34,894 nt of DNA from an uncultured Oscillospiraceae bacterium (GTDB lineage: Bacteria; Bacillota; Clostridia; Oscillospirales; Oscillospiraceae): positions 1-34,894 of the forward strand of contig CALXDH010000025.1 of assembly GCA_944387015.1 (NCBI GenBank). Direction: 5' to 3'. Under the pieces are notes generated by a model that saw only the letters and a program-made list of their open reading frames with translations, did not search any database and was not told the DNA's origin. Shown here piece by piece: positions 14,851-21,803 of this stretch. Within the stretch, counting starts at the first letter, position 1; every line of letters begins with the position of its first letter. A program made the translations under genes and the position numbers.

Positions 14851-15431
14851 GGCCGCCTCCTTCCCACGGCCGCCAGCAGTCGGGCCATCAAGAGGCCGGC
14901 ACAAACCGACAAGATGGAGGAGACCCATACCGCCGGGAGGATGTCGAAGGGAGTCTCGCAGCCGGCGGCGGCACGGACGGAGGCCACTGTGGTGGGCAGC
15001 AGTTGGATGGACGCGGTGTTGAGCACCACCAGCAGGCACAGCTCGTCGCTGGCGATCCCGCCGCAGCCCCGGGCCATCCGGCGGGCGGCCTGGATCCCAA
15101 GCGGCGTGGCGGCATTGCCCAGCCCCAGAAAATTGGCCGACAGATTGGCGGAAACAGCGGCCAGTGTTTCGCTGTCCCGACTGGCCTGGGGCATCAGCCG
15201 CCGCAGAAGGGGACGGAAGGCCCGGGCCAGGCCGTCAGAGAGTCCACAGACGTGCATCACCTCCATGACACCGCTCCAAAGACACAAAATACCGGCCATG
15301 GAGATGCTCAGCTCCACGGCAGACTGAGCGCCGTCCATGGCGGCAGAGGCTACCGCGTCCAGTGTTCCGTTCATCAAACCGAACAGAAGTGAGAGCACCA
15401 CCATGCCGGTCCACACCCAGGTCATAGCCAT
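14847..15431 (-). CDS. spmA: Spore maturation protein A
   Basis: 194 residues, a multi-helix membrane protein. SpmA landmarks are MNGTLDAVASAAMDGAQSAVEL, GILCLWSGVMEV, the conserved NLSANFLGLGNAATPLGIQAA and LCLLVVLNTASIQLLPTT. It forms a pair with SpmB. An AGGGGG lies about ten bases before the ATG, and a second in-frame ATG two codons on is also possible. No confident sporulation-sigma promoter was recognised in the 130-base gap to the divergent abrB-like gene. Confidence 0.94.
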   Translation of the reverse strand: MAMTWVWTGMVVLSLLFGLMNGTLDAVASAAMDGAQSAVELSISMAGILCLWSGVMEVMHVCGLSDGLARAFRPLLRRLMPQASRDSETLAAVSANLSANFLGLGNAATPLGIQAARRMARGCGGIASDELCLLVVLNTASIQLLPTTVASVRAAAGCETPFDILPAVWVSSILSVCAGLLMARLLAAVGRRRP

Positions 15432-15487
15432 TTTGTCGTTTCCCCCTCTGAAAATGTGAACGATATTTTAAACTTCTTCGATAAGAA

Positions 15488-15517
15488 TTGACAGAATATT
15501 ACAGACTGTGGTATGTT
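15488..15517 (+). promoter_or_regulatory. Promoter of the AbrB-family gene
   Basis: TTGACA (15488-15493) and TATGTT (15512-15517) are 18 bases apart. The gene starts about 40 bases downstream of the expected start point. Confidence 0.65.
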
Positions 15518-15561
15518 CAGGTACAACCATTGACGAACCATGCTGGAAAGGAAGTAAAGCT

Positions 15562-15804
15562 GTGAAATCAACCGGTATTGTGAGAAAGGTCGATGAACTG
15601 GGCCGAATCGTGCTGCCCATCGAAATGCGCCGTACCTTGGACATCGCGGAGAAGGATGCACTGGAAATCTATGTGGAGGGCTCGTCTGTCATTCTGAAAA
15701 AATACAAACCCAGCTGTGTTTTCTGTGACGCCACGAAGGATATTGTAGTATTCAAAGGGAAAAATGTCTGTCCTGCCTGCCTGAAGGAGCTTAAGAATCT
15801 GTGA
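15562..15804 (+). CDS. AbrB/SpoVT-family transcription regulator with zinc-ribbon-like tail
   Basis: 80 residues from a GTG that has AAGGAAG seven bases upstream. The swapped-hairpin N-terminal domain is typical: STGIVRKVDELGRIVLPIEMRRTLDI, then DALEIYVEGSSVILKKY. These proteins bind AT-rich promoter DNA as dimers or tetramers and control transition-state and sporulation genes. The tail has four cysteines as two CxxC pairs (C52, C55, C70, C73), which could bind zinc. It is divergent from spmA, consistent with a link to sporulation, though its targets are unknown. Its own terminator follows. Confidence 0.92.
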   Translation: MKSTGIVRKVDELGRIVLPIEMRRTLDIAEKDALEIYVEGSSVILKKYKPSCVFCDATKDIVVFKGKNVCPACLKELKNL

Positions 15805-15818
15805 GCGTATGCGAATAA

Positions 15819-15860
15819 CCCCCCGCGTCTGCCTGCGAGCAGAGGCGGGGGGCTTTTTTT
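15819..15860 (+). terminator. Terminator between abrB-like gene and rsmI
   Basis: A 14-bp stem with one mismatch (CCCCCCGCGTCTGC / GCAGAGGCGGGGGG), a six-base loop and a seven-T tail. It ends right at the stop of the convergent rsmI. Confidence 0.88.
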
Positions 15861-16690
15861 CATTGCTCCAGCGCGGCGGCGTAGAGCTCGTTTTTGGAAA
15901 GACCGGTGTGGGTCGCCACTTCCCGGGCGGCGTCCTTGAGCCGCATGCCCTGCTCCCGCAGGGCCAGCACCTGGGCAACGCCATCCTCCAGCGTCACGGC
16001 GGCGCCGGTTTTGGGAGGCGCACCCTCTACGACCAGTACGTATTCTCCCTTGGGGCTGTTTTCTCGGTAATGGTCCACGGCGGCCCCGAGGGTGGTGCGC
16101 ATGGTCTCTTCGTGGAGCTTGGTCAGCTCCCGGCACAGTGCGATCCGCCGCTCTGGGCCGAAGGCCTCGCACAAATCGTCCAGCGTGGTGCGCAGCTTGT
16201 GGGGCGCCTCATGGAAGATCATGGTCCGCTCTTCATTGCGCAGCTGCTCCAGCCGTTCCCGGCGGCTTTTTTTGTTGACGGTCAGAAATCCCTCGAAGGT
16301 AAAGCGCCCGGTGGGCAGCCCGCTCACCGCCAGAGCGTTCACCGCCGCGCAGCAGCCGGGGATGGACAGTACCGGCACCTCGGCCTCGGCACACAGCCGC
16401 ACCAAGTCTTCCCCGGGGTCCGAGATGGCGGGGGTTCCGGCGTCCGTTACCAAGGCGCAGGACTCTCCGGCCAGCAGCCGGGCGAGGATCGCTTGTCCGG
16501 CAGTGATGTGGTTGTGCTCGTGGTAGCTGACCAGGGACTTTTTGATCCCAAAGTGGTTGAGCAGCTTCACGGACACCCGGGTGTCCTCAGCCGCGATGAA
16601 ATCCACGGTCTCCAACGTCTCCACCGCCCGGGGGGAGAAGTCTCCCAGGTTTCCGATGGGGGTGGCGACCAGATAGAGCGTACCGCTCAT
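15860..16690 (-). CDS. rsmI: 16S rRNA (cytidine-1402 2'-O)-methyltransferase
   Basis: 276 residues, the usual RsmI length. The N-terminus GTLYLVATPIGNLGDFSPRAVETL is diagnostic, followed by FIAAEDTRVSVKLLNHFGI, the SAM-binding loop LVTDAGTPAISDPGEDLV and SIPGCCAAVNALAVSGLP. The C-terminal part (GMRLKDAAREVATHTGLSKNELYAAAL) is a helix-turn-helix-like tail normal for the family. RsmI methylates the ribose of C1402 in the decoding centre. It overlaps the preceding methyltransferase gene by four bases (ATGA). Confidence 0.96.
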   Translation of the reverse strand: MSGTLYLVATPIGNLGDFSPRAVETLETVDFIAAEDTRVSVKLLNHFGIKKSLVSYHEHNHITAGQAILARLLAGESCALVTDAGTPAISDPGEDLVRLCAEAEVPVLSIPGCCAAVNALAVSGLPTGRFTFEGFLTVNKKSRRERLEQLRNEERTMIFHEAPHKLRTTLDDLCEAFGPERRIALCRELTKLHEETMRTTLGAAVDHYRENSPKGEYVLVVEGAPPKTGAAVTLEDGVAQVLALREQGMRLKDAAREVATHTGLSKNELYAAALEQ

Positions 16691-17421
16691 GGCAGTTCCT
16701 CCTGTTGTCTGAAATAAATGGCGTCCACTTCCGGTGTGGGCGTACCGGCGGCAGTGCGCAGCAGCAAAGGCGGCTCAATGGAAAGCCCCGGCTTCCCCCC
16801 GCGCCGGCTTTCGCACAGTACCAGGGAGGGGGCGGCCTCAGCTGTCTTGCAGACGAAGCGCAGCCGTTTGGGTTCCAGATGGCATTCCCGGAGCGTGCAC
16901 AGAAGGTCTGTCAGCCGCTCCGGCTTGTGCACCACGCAGAAGCTGCCTCCCCAGCGCAGTAGATAGGCTGCCGCCTGACAGACCTCCTCCAGCGTGCAGC
17001 AGACCTCTGCCCGGGCACTTTGCCGGGGGCCTTCCGCCGCCAGGGCACCGCTGCCGGGGGCGTAGTAGGGGGGATTGCTCACCACCAGGTCAAAACTGCC
17101 GGTACCCAGCAGGGAACGGATCTGCCGCAGATCCCCGTGGAGGGGGAAAAGGCGGTCGGTGAGGCAGTTTTCCACTGCGGCCCGCTCCGCCAGGCGGACA
17201 GCGGATTCCTGAAGCTCCACGCCGGTGACCCGGAGCTGGGGCTGCCGCTGCAGCAGAAGAAGGCCCAGAAGTCCGGTGCCCGCCCCCAGGTCGCACACCC
17301 GCAGCCCCGGCCGCAGCCGGGGCAGGGAGGAGAGGAGAAACGTATCCGTCCCCGGCGGAAAGAGCGCATCGTCGTAAACAAAGCGGTATCCTCCCGGGCA
17401 AAGGGACTCCCAATGCTCCAC
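16687..17421 (-). CDS. tRNA1(Val) (adenine-37-N6)-methyltransferase-like protein
   Basis: 244 residues from a GTG at 17421 with AGGAGG eight bases upstream; longer readings run into the ferredoxin terminator. It is a class I SAM methyltransferase of the small-domain (TrmN6/YabB) type. Landmarks are GYRFVYDDALFPPGTDTFLLSS, motif I CDLGAGTGLLGLLL and the catalytic NPPYY of N6-adenine methylases. The pairing with rsmI is a common Firmicute arrangement (yabB near yraL/rsmI). The exact RNA target is inferred from family. Confidence 0.88.
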   Translation of the reverse strand: MEHWESLCPGGYRFVYDDALFPPGTDTFLLSSLPRLRPGLRVCDLGAGTGLLGLLLLQRQPQLRVTGVELQESAVRLAERAAVENCLTDRLFPLHGDLRQIRSLLGTGSFDLVVSNPPYYAPGSGALAAEGPRQSARAEVCCTLEEVCQAAAYLLRWGGSFCVVHKPERLTDLLCTLRECHLEPKRLRFVCKTAEAAPSLVLCESRRGGKPGLSIEPPLLLRTAAGTPTPEVDAIYFRQQEELP

Positions 17422-17449
17422 CAGCTGCACCTCCTGCGCGTTTTTCCTT

Positions 17450-17478
17450 ATTATAAAGAAAACCGCCCCGGGCCGCAA
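17450..17478 (-). promoter_or_regulatory. Candidate promoter of the trmN6-like/rsmI operon
   Basis: On the minus strand a perfect TATAAT (plus 17450-17455) lies 17 bases after TTGCGG (plus 17473-17478), a poor -35. The start codon is about 30 bases downstream. Confidence 0.5.
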
Positions 17479-17578
17479 GCCCCCCGGGGGCATCTGCGGC
17501 GGAGCGATTTGGCAGGAGGGCGAAGCGGAGCATCCAAGATCTGGTCCGGGATAAGGCGCAGCTTGTCTGGCGAAAAGA

Positions 17579-17612
17579 AAAATGCCGCAAGCCATAAGCT
17601 TGCGGCATTTTA
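17579..17612. terminator. Terminator after the ferredoxin gene
   Basis: A hairpin AATGCCGCAAGC / GCTTGCGGCATT with a five-base loop has AAAA on its left and TTTAT on its right, so it can act on either strand. It closes the minus-strand ferredoxin gene. Confidence 0.82.
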
Positions 17613-17625
17613 TGTATCCCTTTGA

Positions 17626-17799
17626 TTATTCCTCGGGGACGATGGCGCCGTTGGGGCAAGTATCGCTGCAAGAACCGCAGTCCAGGCAAGCGGCAGCGTC
17701 GATGACGTACTGATCATCGCCCTGGCTGATGGCACCGGCGGGGCAAGCATCCGCGCAGGAACCGCAGCTGACGCAAGCAGAAGTAATCTTGTAAGCCAT
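17626..17799 (-). CDS. 2[4Fe-4S] ferredoxin
   Basis: 57 residues, the length of clostridial ferredoxins. Two CxxCxxCxxxC clusters are complete: C9, C12, C15, C19 and C38, C41, C44, C48, with the typical CP after each. Acidic surface and PNGAIVPEE tail are standard. It is a soluble low-potential electron carrier for hydrogenases, pyruvate:ferredoxin oxidoreductase and similar enzymes. GGAGGTG lies about eight bases before the ATG. It is a single-gene unit with its own promoter and terminator. Confidence 0.96.
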   Translation of the reverse strand: MAYKITSACVSCGSCADACPAGAISQGDDQYVIDAAACLDCGSCSDTCPNGAIVPEE

Positions 17800-17833
17800 T
17801 GGGGTTGCACCTCCATTAGAATTAGTATGATTT

Positions 17834-17861
17834 ATTGTAGCATACTTTTCTGAAAAAGCAA
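17834..17861 (-). promoter_or_regulatory. Promoter of the ferredoxin gene
   Basis: On the minus strand TTGCTT (plus 17856-17861) and TACAAT (plus 17834-17839) are 16 bases apart, and TG one base before the -10 makes it an extended -10. A strong promoter fits an abundant ferredoxin. Confidence 0.72.
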
Positions 17862-17964
17862 GGGTTCCTATCAAAGAGATCATGGAAAATTTGTGAAAAA
17901 ATTTGGAAAACAGCAGGAAAAAGGGGTTTGCTAAAACTAACTGTTCATAAAATGTTTTCAAATT

Positions 17965-17981
17965 AGTCAAAGAAAGTCAAA
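17965..17981 (+). promoter_or_regulatory. CtsR operator, upstream copy
   Basis: AGTCAAAGAAAGTCAAA is a perfect tandem heptad of the CtsR box (A/GGTCAAANANA/GGTCAAA). It ends nine bases before the -35 of the ctsR promoter. Confidence 0.92.
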
Positions 17982-17990
17982 ATCGATCTC

Positions 17991-18018
17991 TTGACAATTT
18001 CAGGAGCTGTGCTATACT
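17991..18018 (+). promoter_or_regulatory. Promoter of the ctsR operon
   Basis: TTGACA (17991-17996) and TATACT (18013-18018) with a 16-base spacer, lying between two CtsR boxes. Expected start point is near 18025. Confidence 0.88.
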
Positions 18019-18030
18019 GATCATCAGAAA

Positions 18031-18053
18031 GGTTAAAGAAAGTCAAAGTCAAA
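18031..18053 (+). promoter_or_regulatory. CtsR operator, downstream copy
   Basis: GGTTAAAGAAAGTCAAA (one deviation from the box) lies just past the start point, and an extra GTCAAA half-site follows directly at 18048-18053. With the upstream copy it brackets the promoter, giving tight autorepression. Confidence 0.88.
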
Positions 18054-18083
18054 TTAGAGAGATAGAAACGGAGGACGGTACCT

Positions 18084-18536
18084 GTGGGAATTTCCGATTT
18101 GATCGCCAGCTTTTTGCAGGAGAGCCTGGAGGAGGCAGAAAATGGTGTGCTGGAGGTCCAGCGCAGCGACCTGGCACAGCGGTTCAACTGTGTCCCCAGC
18201 CAGATCAACTATGTGATGTCCACCCGGTTTTCCCCGGAGCGGGGCTATATTGTGGAAAGCCGTCGGGGCGGCAACGGGTACATCCGTATCACCCGGGTCC
18301 AGATCGACCACCAAACGCTGCTGATGCATGTCATCAACTCCCTGGGTGACGAGGTGGATCTGCCATCGGCACGGGCCATCCTCAGCAATCTGGTGCAGTC
18401 CGGTGCCCTGGAGGAGAACATGGGCCGGGCGCTGTTGGCCGCCGTGGGCGACAAGGCTCTGGCTGCCGTACCCAAAGAGAAGCGGGACTGTGTCCGGGCT
18501 GCTATCCTCAAGCAGGTACTGATCCTGCAGGTGTAG
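18084..18536 (+). CDS. ctsR: Transcriptional repressor of class III stress genes
   Basis: 150 residues from a GTG with GGAGG nine bases upstream. The N-terminal winged helix is recognisable: ISDLIASFLQESLEEAENGVLEVQRSDLAQRFNCVPSQINYVMSTRF. The wing contains the glycine-rich tip ESRRGGNGYIRI, which is the heat-sensing and DNA-contacting element in CtsR. The C-terminal four-helix dimer domain follows. CtsR represses clp genes until heat or protein stress releases it. Two operators at its own promoter show that it controls this operon. Confidence 0.96.
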   Translation: MGISDLIASFLQESLEEAENGVLEVQRSDLAQRFNCVPSQINYVMSTRFSPERGYIVESRRGGNGYIRITRVQIDHQTLLMHVINSLGDEVDLPSARAILSNLVQSGALEENMGRALLAAVGDKALAAVPKEKRDCVRAAILKQVLILQV

Positions 18537-18609
18537 TCCCGCCCCGGCACCGGAAGGGTGCTGTCAGCAAGCCTAAAACAAAACCGTTTGAAAATAGGAG
18601 GAACCAATT

Positions 18610-19149
18610 ATGAAATGTGAAAATTGTGGCAAGAATGAAGTCACCTTTATTTATCAGAGCAACGTCAACGGACACGTGGAGGAGAAGCACCTTTGCAGCG
18701 ACTGCGCGGAGAAGCTGGGCTATACCCAGCGGATCGCCCAGCACAGCCGCTCCATGATGCAGAACTTCTTCGGAGACGGCTTCTTTGGAAACAGTCTCCT
18801 TGGAAATGGGCTCTTCGGCGATTCCTTCTTTGGAAATACCTTCGCCCCCATGCCCAGTCTGTTGGGACGTATGAGCCGGATGCTGGAGGACCCCTTTGAC
18901 GACTTCTTCAGCGATATGCCGGCGCTCACGGCATCCCCTGCGCAGCAGACGGCCCAGACCGAAGAGCACAAGGACGATCTGGTGGGGCAGGAAGAGAAGA
19001 GCCGCTTTTCCAGAATGCGGCAGATGAACGCGCTGCGGATGGAGCTGAAAAAGGCAGTCCACCAGGAGAATTTTGAACGGGCCGCAGAGCTGCGGGACCA
19101 GATCCACGCCCTGGAGGCCCAGCACAAGGACGAGAAGAAGGACAACTGA
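18610..19149 (+). CDS. mcsA: McsA-like zinc-finger/UVR-domain protein, shortened
   Basis: 179 residues. The N-terminal zinc finger is present (C3, C6, C29, C32), and the C-terminus holds a UVR motif (LKKAVHQENFERAAELRDQI). In Bacillus McsA a second four-cysteine finger lies between these. Here the middle has no cysteine and instead carries five tandem pentapeptides (FFGDG, FFGNS, LLGNG, LFGDS, FFGNT; residues 53-77) plus a hydrophobic/acidic linker. McsA normally activates the arginine kinase McsB, but no mcsB follows: clpC begins 33 bases later. It may act as a ClpC adaptor on its own; the name is by position and domain ends. Confidence 0.85.
   Translation: MKCENCGKNEVTFIYQSNVNGHVEEKHLCSDCAEKLGYTQRIAQHSRSMMQNFFGDGFFGNSLLGNGLFGDSFFGNTFAPMPSLLGRMSRMLEDPFDDFFSDMPALTASPAQQTAQTEEHKDDLVGQEEKSRFSRMRQMNALRMELKKAVHQENFERAAELRDQIHALEAQHKDEKKDN
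18766..18840 (+). repeat. Five tandem 15-bp units inside mcsA
   Basis: Five in-frame 15-base units encode the pattern [FL][FL]G[ND][GST]. The third base often varies between units (TTCTTCGGA, TTCTTTGGA, CTCCTTGGA), which suggests the protein repeat is kept by selection rather than a very recent duplication. Confidence 0.85.
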
Positions 19150-19182
19150 CGATGTCCTTTCCGCAAAGAAAGGAATGATACG

Positions 19183-21639
19183 ATGAATGAAAATAAATTC
19201 ACCCCCAGGGCGGAAGAGGCCCTGCGGCTTTCCCAGGAAGCGGCCGGTGATCTGGGCCACGGGTACGTGGGCACGGAGCACCTGCTGCTGGGACTGATCC
19301 GGGAAGAGGACGGCATCGCCCACAGCGTCCTGATGGAGGCTGGACTGAGCGACGAGATGATCGTGGAGATCATTAAAAAGAGCGTGGGGGCTGGCCTGCC
19401 CGGCAGCAACCCCGCACAGGGGCTAACACCCCGGGCCAAGCGGGTGGTGGAGATCGCCATGGAGGATTCCATCCGGGGCGGTTTCAACTATGTAGGCACA
19501 GAGCATCTGCTGGCCGGCATTTTGCGGGAGGGCAACAACATGGCCGTCCGCATCCTGCGCACCGCCGGCGTGGACGCCCGGCAGCTCTATTCGGCCCTGA
19601 TGCAGAAGCTCAAGGATCTGCCCCGGGCCAAGAGTGAGGAGAGTACAAGGAGCAGCCCCTCCACCAAAGACGACAGCAAGGCCAAGACACTGCGGGAATT
19701 TACCCGGGACCTCACCGCTGATGCCCGCAGCGGCCGGCTGGACCCGGTGATCGGCCGGGAAGAGGAGATCCAGCGGGTCATCCAGATCCTCTCCCGCCGC
19801 ACCAAGAACAATCCCTGCCTGATCGGCGAACCCGGCGTGGGCAAGACCGCCATCGCCGAGGGCCTGGCGGAGAAAATCGTGCTGGGCGATGTGCCGGATA
19901 ACCTGCTGGACAAGAAGCTTTTGTCCCTGGACCTCTCCGGCATGGTGGCTGGCACCAAGTACCGGGGCGAGTTTGAAGAGCGGATCAAGAAGGTGCTGGA
20001 GGAGATCCGGAAGGCAGGCAACGTGCTGCTGTTCATCGATGAGCTCCACACCATCGTGGGCGCCGGCAGCGCCGAGGGCGCCGTGGACGCGGCCAACATC
20101 CTCAAGCCGGCCCTGAGCCGGGGCGAGATCCAGGTCATCGGCGCCACCACCCTCAACGAGTACCGCAAGTATATCGAAAAAGACGCCGCCCTGGAGCGCC
20201 GGTTCCAGCCGGTGCAGGTGGGTGAGCCCAGCCAGGAGGCGACACTGGAGATCCTGAAGGGCCTGCGGGAAAAGTATGAGCGCCATCACAGCCTGCAGAT
20301 CACCGATGAGGCTCTGGAGGCGGCGGTGAAGCTGTCTGTCCGCTATATCAATGACCGCTTCCTGCCGGATAAGGCCATCGACCTGATGGATGAGGCCGCC
20401 TCCCGGGTACGGATGGAGACGGAAGAGGTCTCGCCGGAGCTCAAGAGCCTGGAGGAGAAGCTCTCCGCCGTGTCCAAGGACAAGGAAGATGCCATCTCCC
20501 AGCAGGACTTTGAGACTGCCGCCAAGCTCCGGGACATTGAGCGGGATTACCGGGATCAGGTGGAGCAGGAGCGGGACAAGCGCCGCAAGAGAAACCAGCA
20601 GCACCGTCCCGTCACCGCGGAGGACATCGCCGCCGTGGTCTCTGGCTGGACCGGTATCCCCGTCACCCGGATGACGGAGGATGAGGGCGAGCGGCTGCTG
20701 CACATGGAGGATACGCTCCATGAGCGGGTCGTGGGCCAGGACGAGGCCGTCCGGGCCGTGGCCCGGGCCATCCGCCGTGGCCGTGTGGGCCTCAAGGACC
20801 CCAAGCGGCCCATCGGCTCCTTCCTGTTCCTGGGCCCCACCGGCGTGGGCAAGACAGAGCTGTGCAAATCTCTGGCAGAGGCCATGTTCGGCGACGAGAA
20901 CGCCATGATCCGCATCGACATGTCCGAGTACATGGAGCGGCACACGGTCTCCCGCCTTATCGGCTCCCCGCCGGGCTATGTGGGCCACGAGGAGGGCGGC
21001 CAGCTCACTGAGAAGGTCCGCCGCAAGCCCTACTCCGTGGTGCTCTTCGATGAGATCGAAAAGGCCCACGAGGATGTGTGGAACATCCTGCTGCAGATCC
21101 TGGACGACGGCCGGATCACCGACTCCCAGGGCCGCACGGTGGACTTCAAGAATGCAGTCATCGTCATGACCAGCAACATCGGCGCCAAGAGCCTGATCGC
21201 CGCCGGCGGCCGCCTGGGCTTCTCCGCCGAGGAGCCGGGCAGTGACCCGGATGCCGAGAAGCGGTTCCGGCAGGCCAAGGAGACGGTACTGGCAGAGCTG
21301 CGTCAGACCTTCCGCCCCGAGTTTTTGAACCGGATCGACGACATCATCGTCTTCCGTCCCCTGACGGAGCAGGACATCCAGAAAGTGGCCCGCCGGATGC
21401 TCAAGGCGGTCTCCGCCCGTATGGAGGCCATGGGCATCCATCTGGACGCCAGCGACGAGGCTGTGGCGGAACTGGCCAAGGAGGGCTTCGACCCCAAGTA
21501 CGGCGCCCGTCCCCTGCGCCGCTGCATCCAGAGCCAGGTGGAGGACGCCGTGGCCGAACGGATGCTGGACGGCACGCTCCAGACCGGCGACACCGCAAAG
21601 CTCACTGTGGAAAACCAGCAGATCCTGGTCAGCAAATGA
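19183..21639 (+). CDS. clpC: ATP-dependent Clp protease ATPase subunit ClpC
   Basis: 818 residues, full length. The N-domain has two Clp repeats, each with GTEHLL (E32 and E107, equal to the two phospho-arginine-binding glutamates of Bacillus ClpC). The first ATPase domain has Walker A GEPGVGKT (about 215) and Walker [11 protein letters not shown] short coiled-coil M-domain typical of ClpC rather than ClpB follows ([18 protein letters not shown]...). The second ATPase domain has GPTGVGKT (about 551) and [11 protein letters not shown]. It unfolds substrates for ClpP. Last gene of the CtsR-controlled operon, closed by a terminator. Confidence 0.97.
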   Translation: MNENKFTPRAEEALRLSQEAAGDLGHGYVGTEHLLLGLIREEDGIAHSVLMEAGLSDEMIVEIIKKSVGAGLPGSNPAQGLTPRAKRVVEIAMEDSIRGGFNYVGTEHLLAGILREGNNMAVRILRTAGVDARQLYSALMQKLKDLPRAKSEESTRSSPSTKDDSKAKTLREFTRDLTADARSGRLDPVIGREEEIQRVIQILSRRTKNNPCLIGEPGVGKTAIAEGLAEKIVLGDVPDNLLDKKLLSLDLSGMVAGTKYRGEFEERIKKVLEEIRKAGNVLLFIDELHTIVGAGSAEGAVDAANILKPALSRGEIQVIGATTLNEYRKYIEKDAALERRFQPVQVGEPSQEATLEILKGLREKYERHHSLQITDEALEAAVKLSVRYINDRFLPDKAIDLMDEAASRVRMETEEVSPELKSLEEKLSAVSKDKEDAISQQDFETAAKLRDIERDYRDQVEQERDKRRKRNQQHRPVTAEDIAAVVSGWTGIPVTRMTEDEGERLLHMEDTLHERVVGQDEAVRAVARAIRRGRVGLKDPKRPIGSFLFLGPTGVGKTELCKSLAEAMFGDENAMIRIDMSEYMERHTVSRLIGSPPGYVGHEEGGQLTEKVRRKPYSVVLFDEIEKAHEDVWNILLQILDDGRITDSQGRTVDFKNAVIVMTSNIGAKSLIAAGGRLGFSAEEPGSDPDAEKRFRQAKETVLAELRQTFRPEFLNRIDDIIVFRPLTEQDIQKVARRMLKAVSARMEAMGIHLDASDEAVAELAKEGFDPKYGARPLRRCIQSQVEDAVAERMLDGTLQTGDTAKLTVENQQILVSK

Positions 21640-21651
21640 TCCCGGATGCAC

Positions 21652-21690
21652 AAAGACCGCCGGAGGGCGAATCCCCCCGGCGGTCTTTTC
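21652..21690 (+). terminator. Terminator of the ctsR operon
   Basis: Hairpin AAAGACCGCCGG.. / ..CCGGCGGTCTTT with a short bulged loop region and TTTT tail, about 12 bases past the clpC stop. Confidence 0.85.
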
Positions 21691-21730
21691 CGCATTTTGC
21701 AGAAGAGAACGGCGGAGCAGGCCGGGTGAC

Positions 21731-21759
21731 TTGATTTATTCATAGATTTCCGGTATCAT
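21731..21759 (+). promoter_or_regulatory. Promoter of the unknown membrane protein gene
   Basis: TTGATT (21731-21736) and TATCAT (21754-21759) are 17 bases apart, about 45 bases before the start codon. Confidence 0.65.
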
Positions 21760-21803
21760 GGTACTCACTTTTTCTGACTGAAAGAAGAAAGGAGCATGTT
21801 CTC

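Noticed and set aside
17422-17580. Longer N-terminus for the TrmN6-like protein
   Set aside because: The extra frame is low-complexity Pro/Gly-rich sequence running into the ferredoxin terminator, while a GTG with AGGAGG lies at 17421.
19423-21651. 742-codon minus-strand open frame opposite clpC
   Set aside because: A shadow of a GC-rich, strongly conserved coding strand; the plus strand encodes an intact ClpC.
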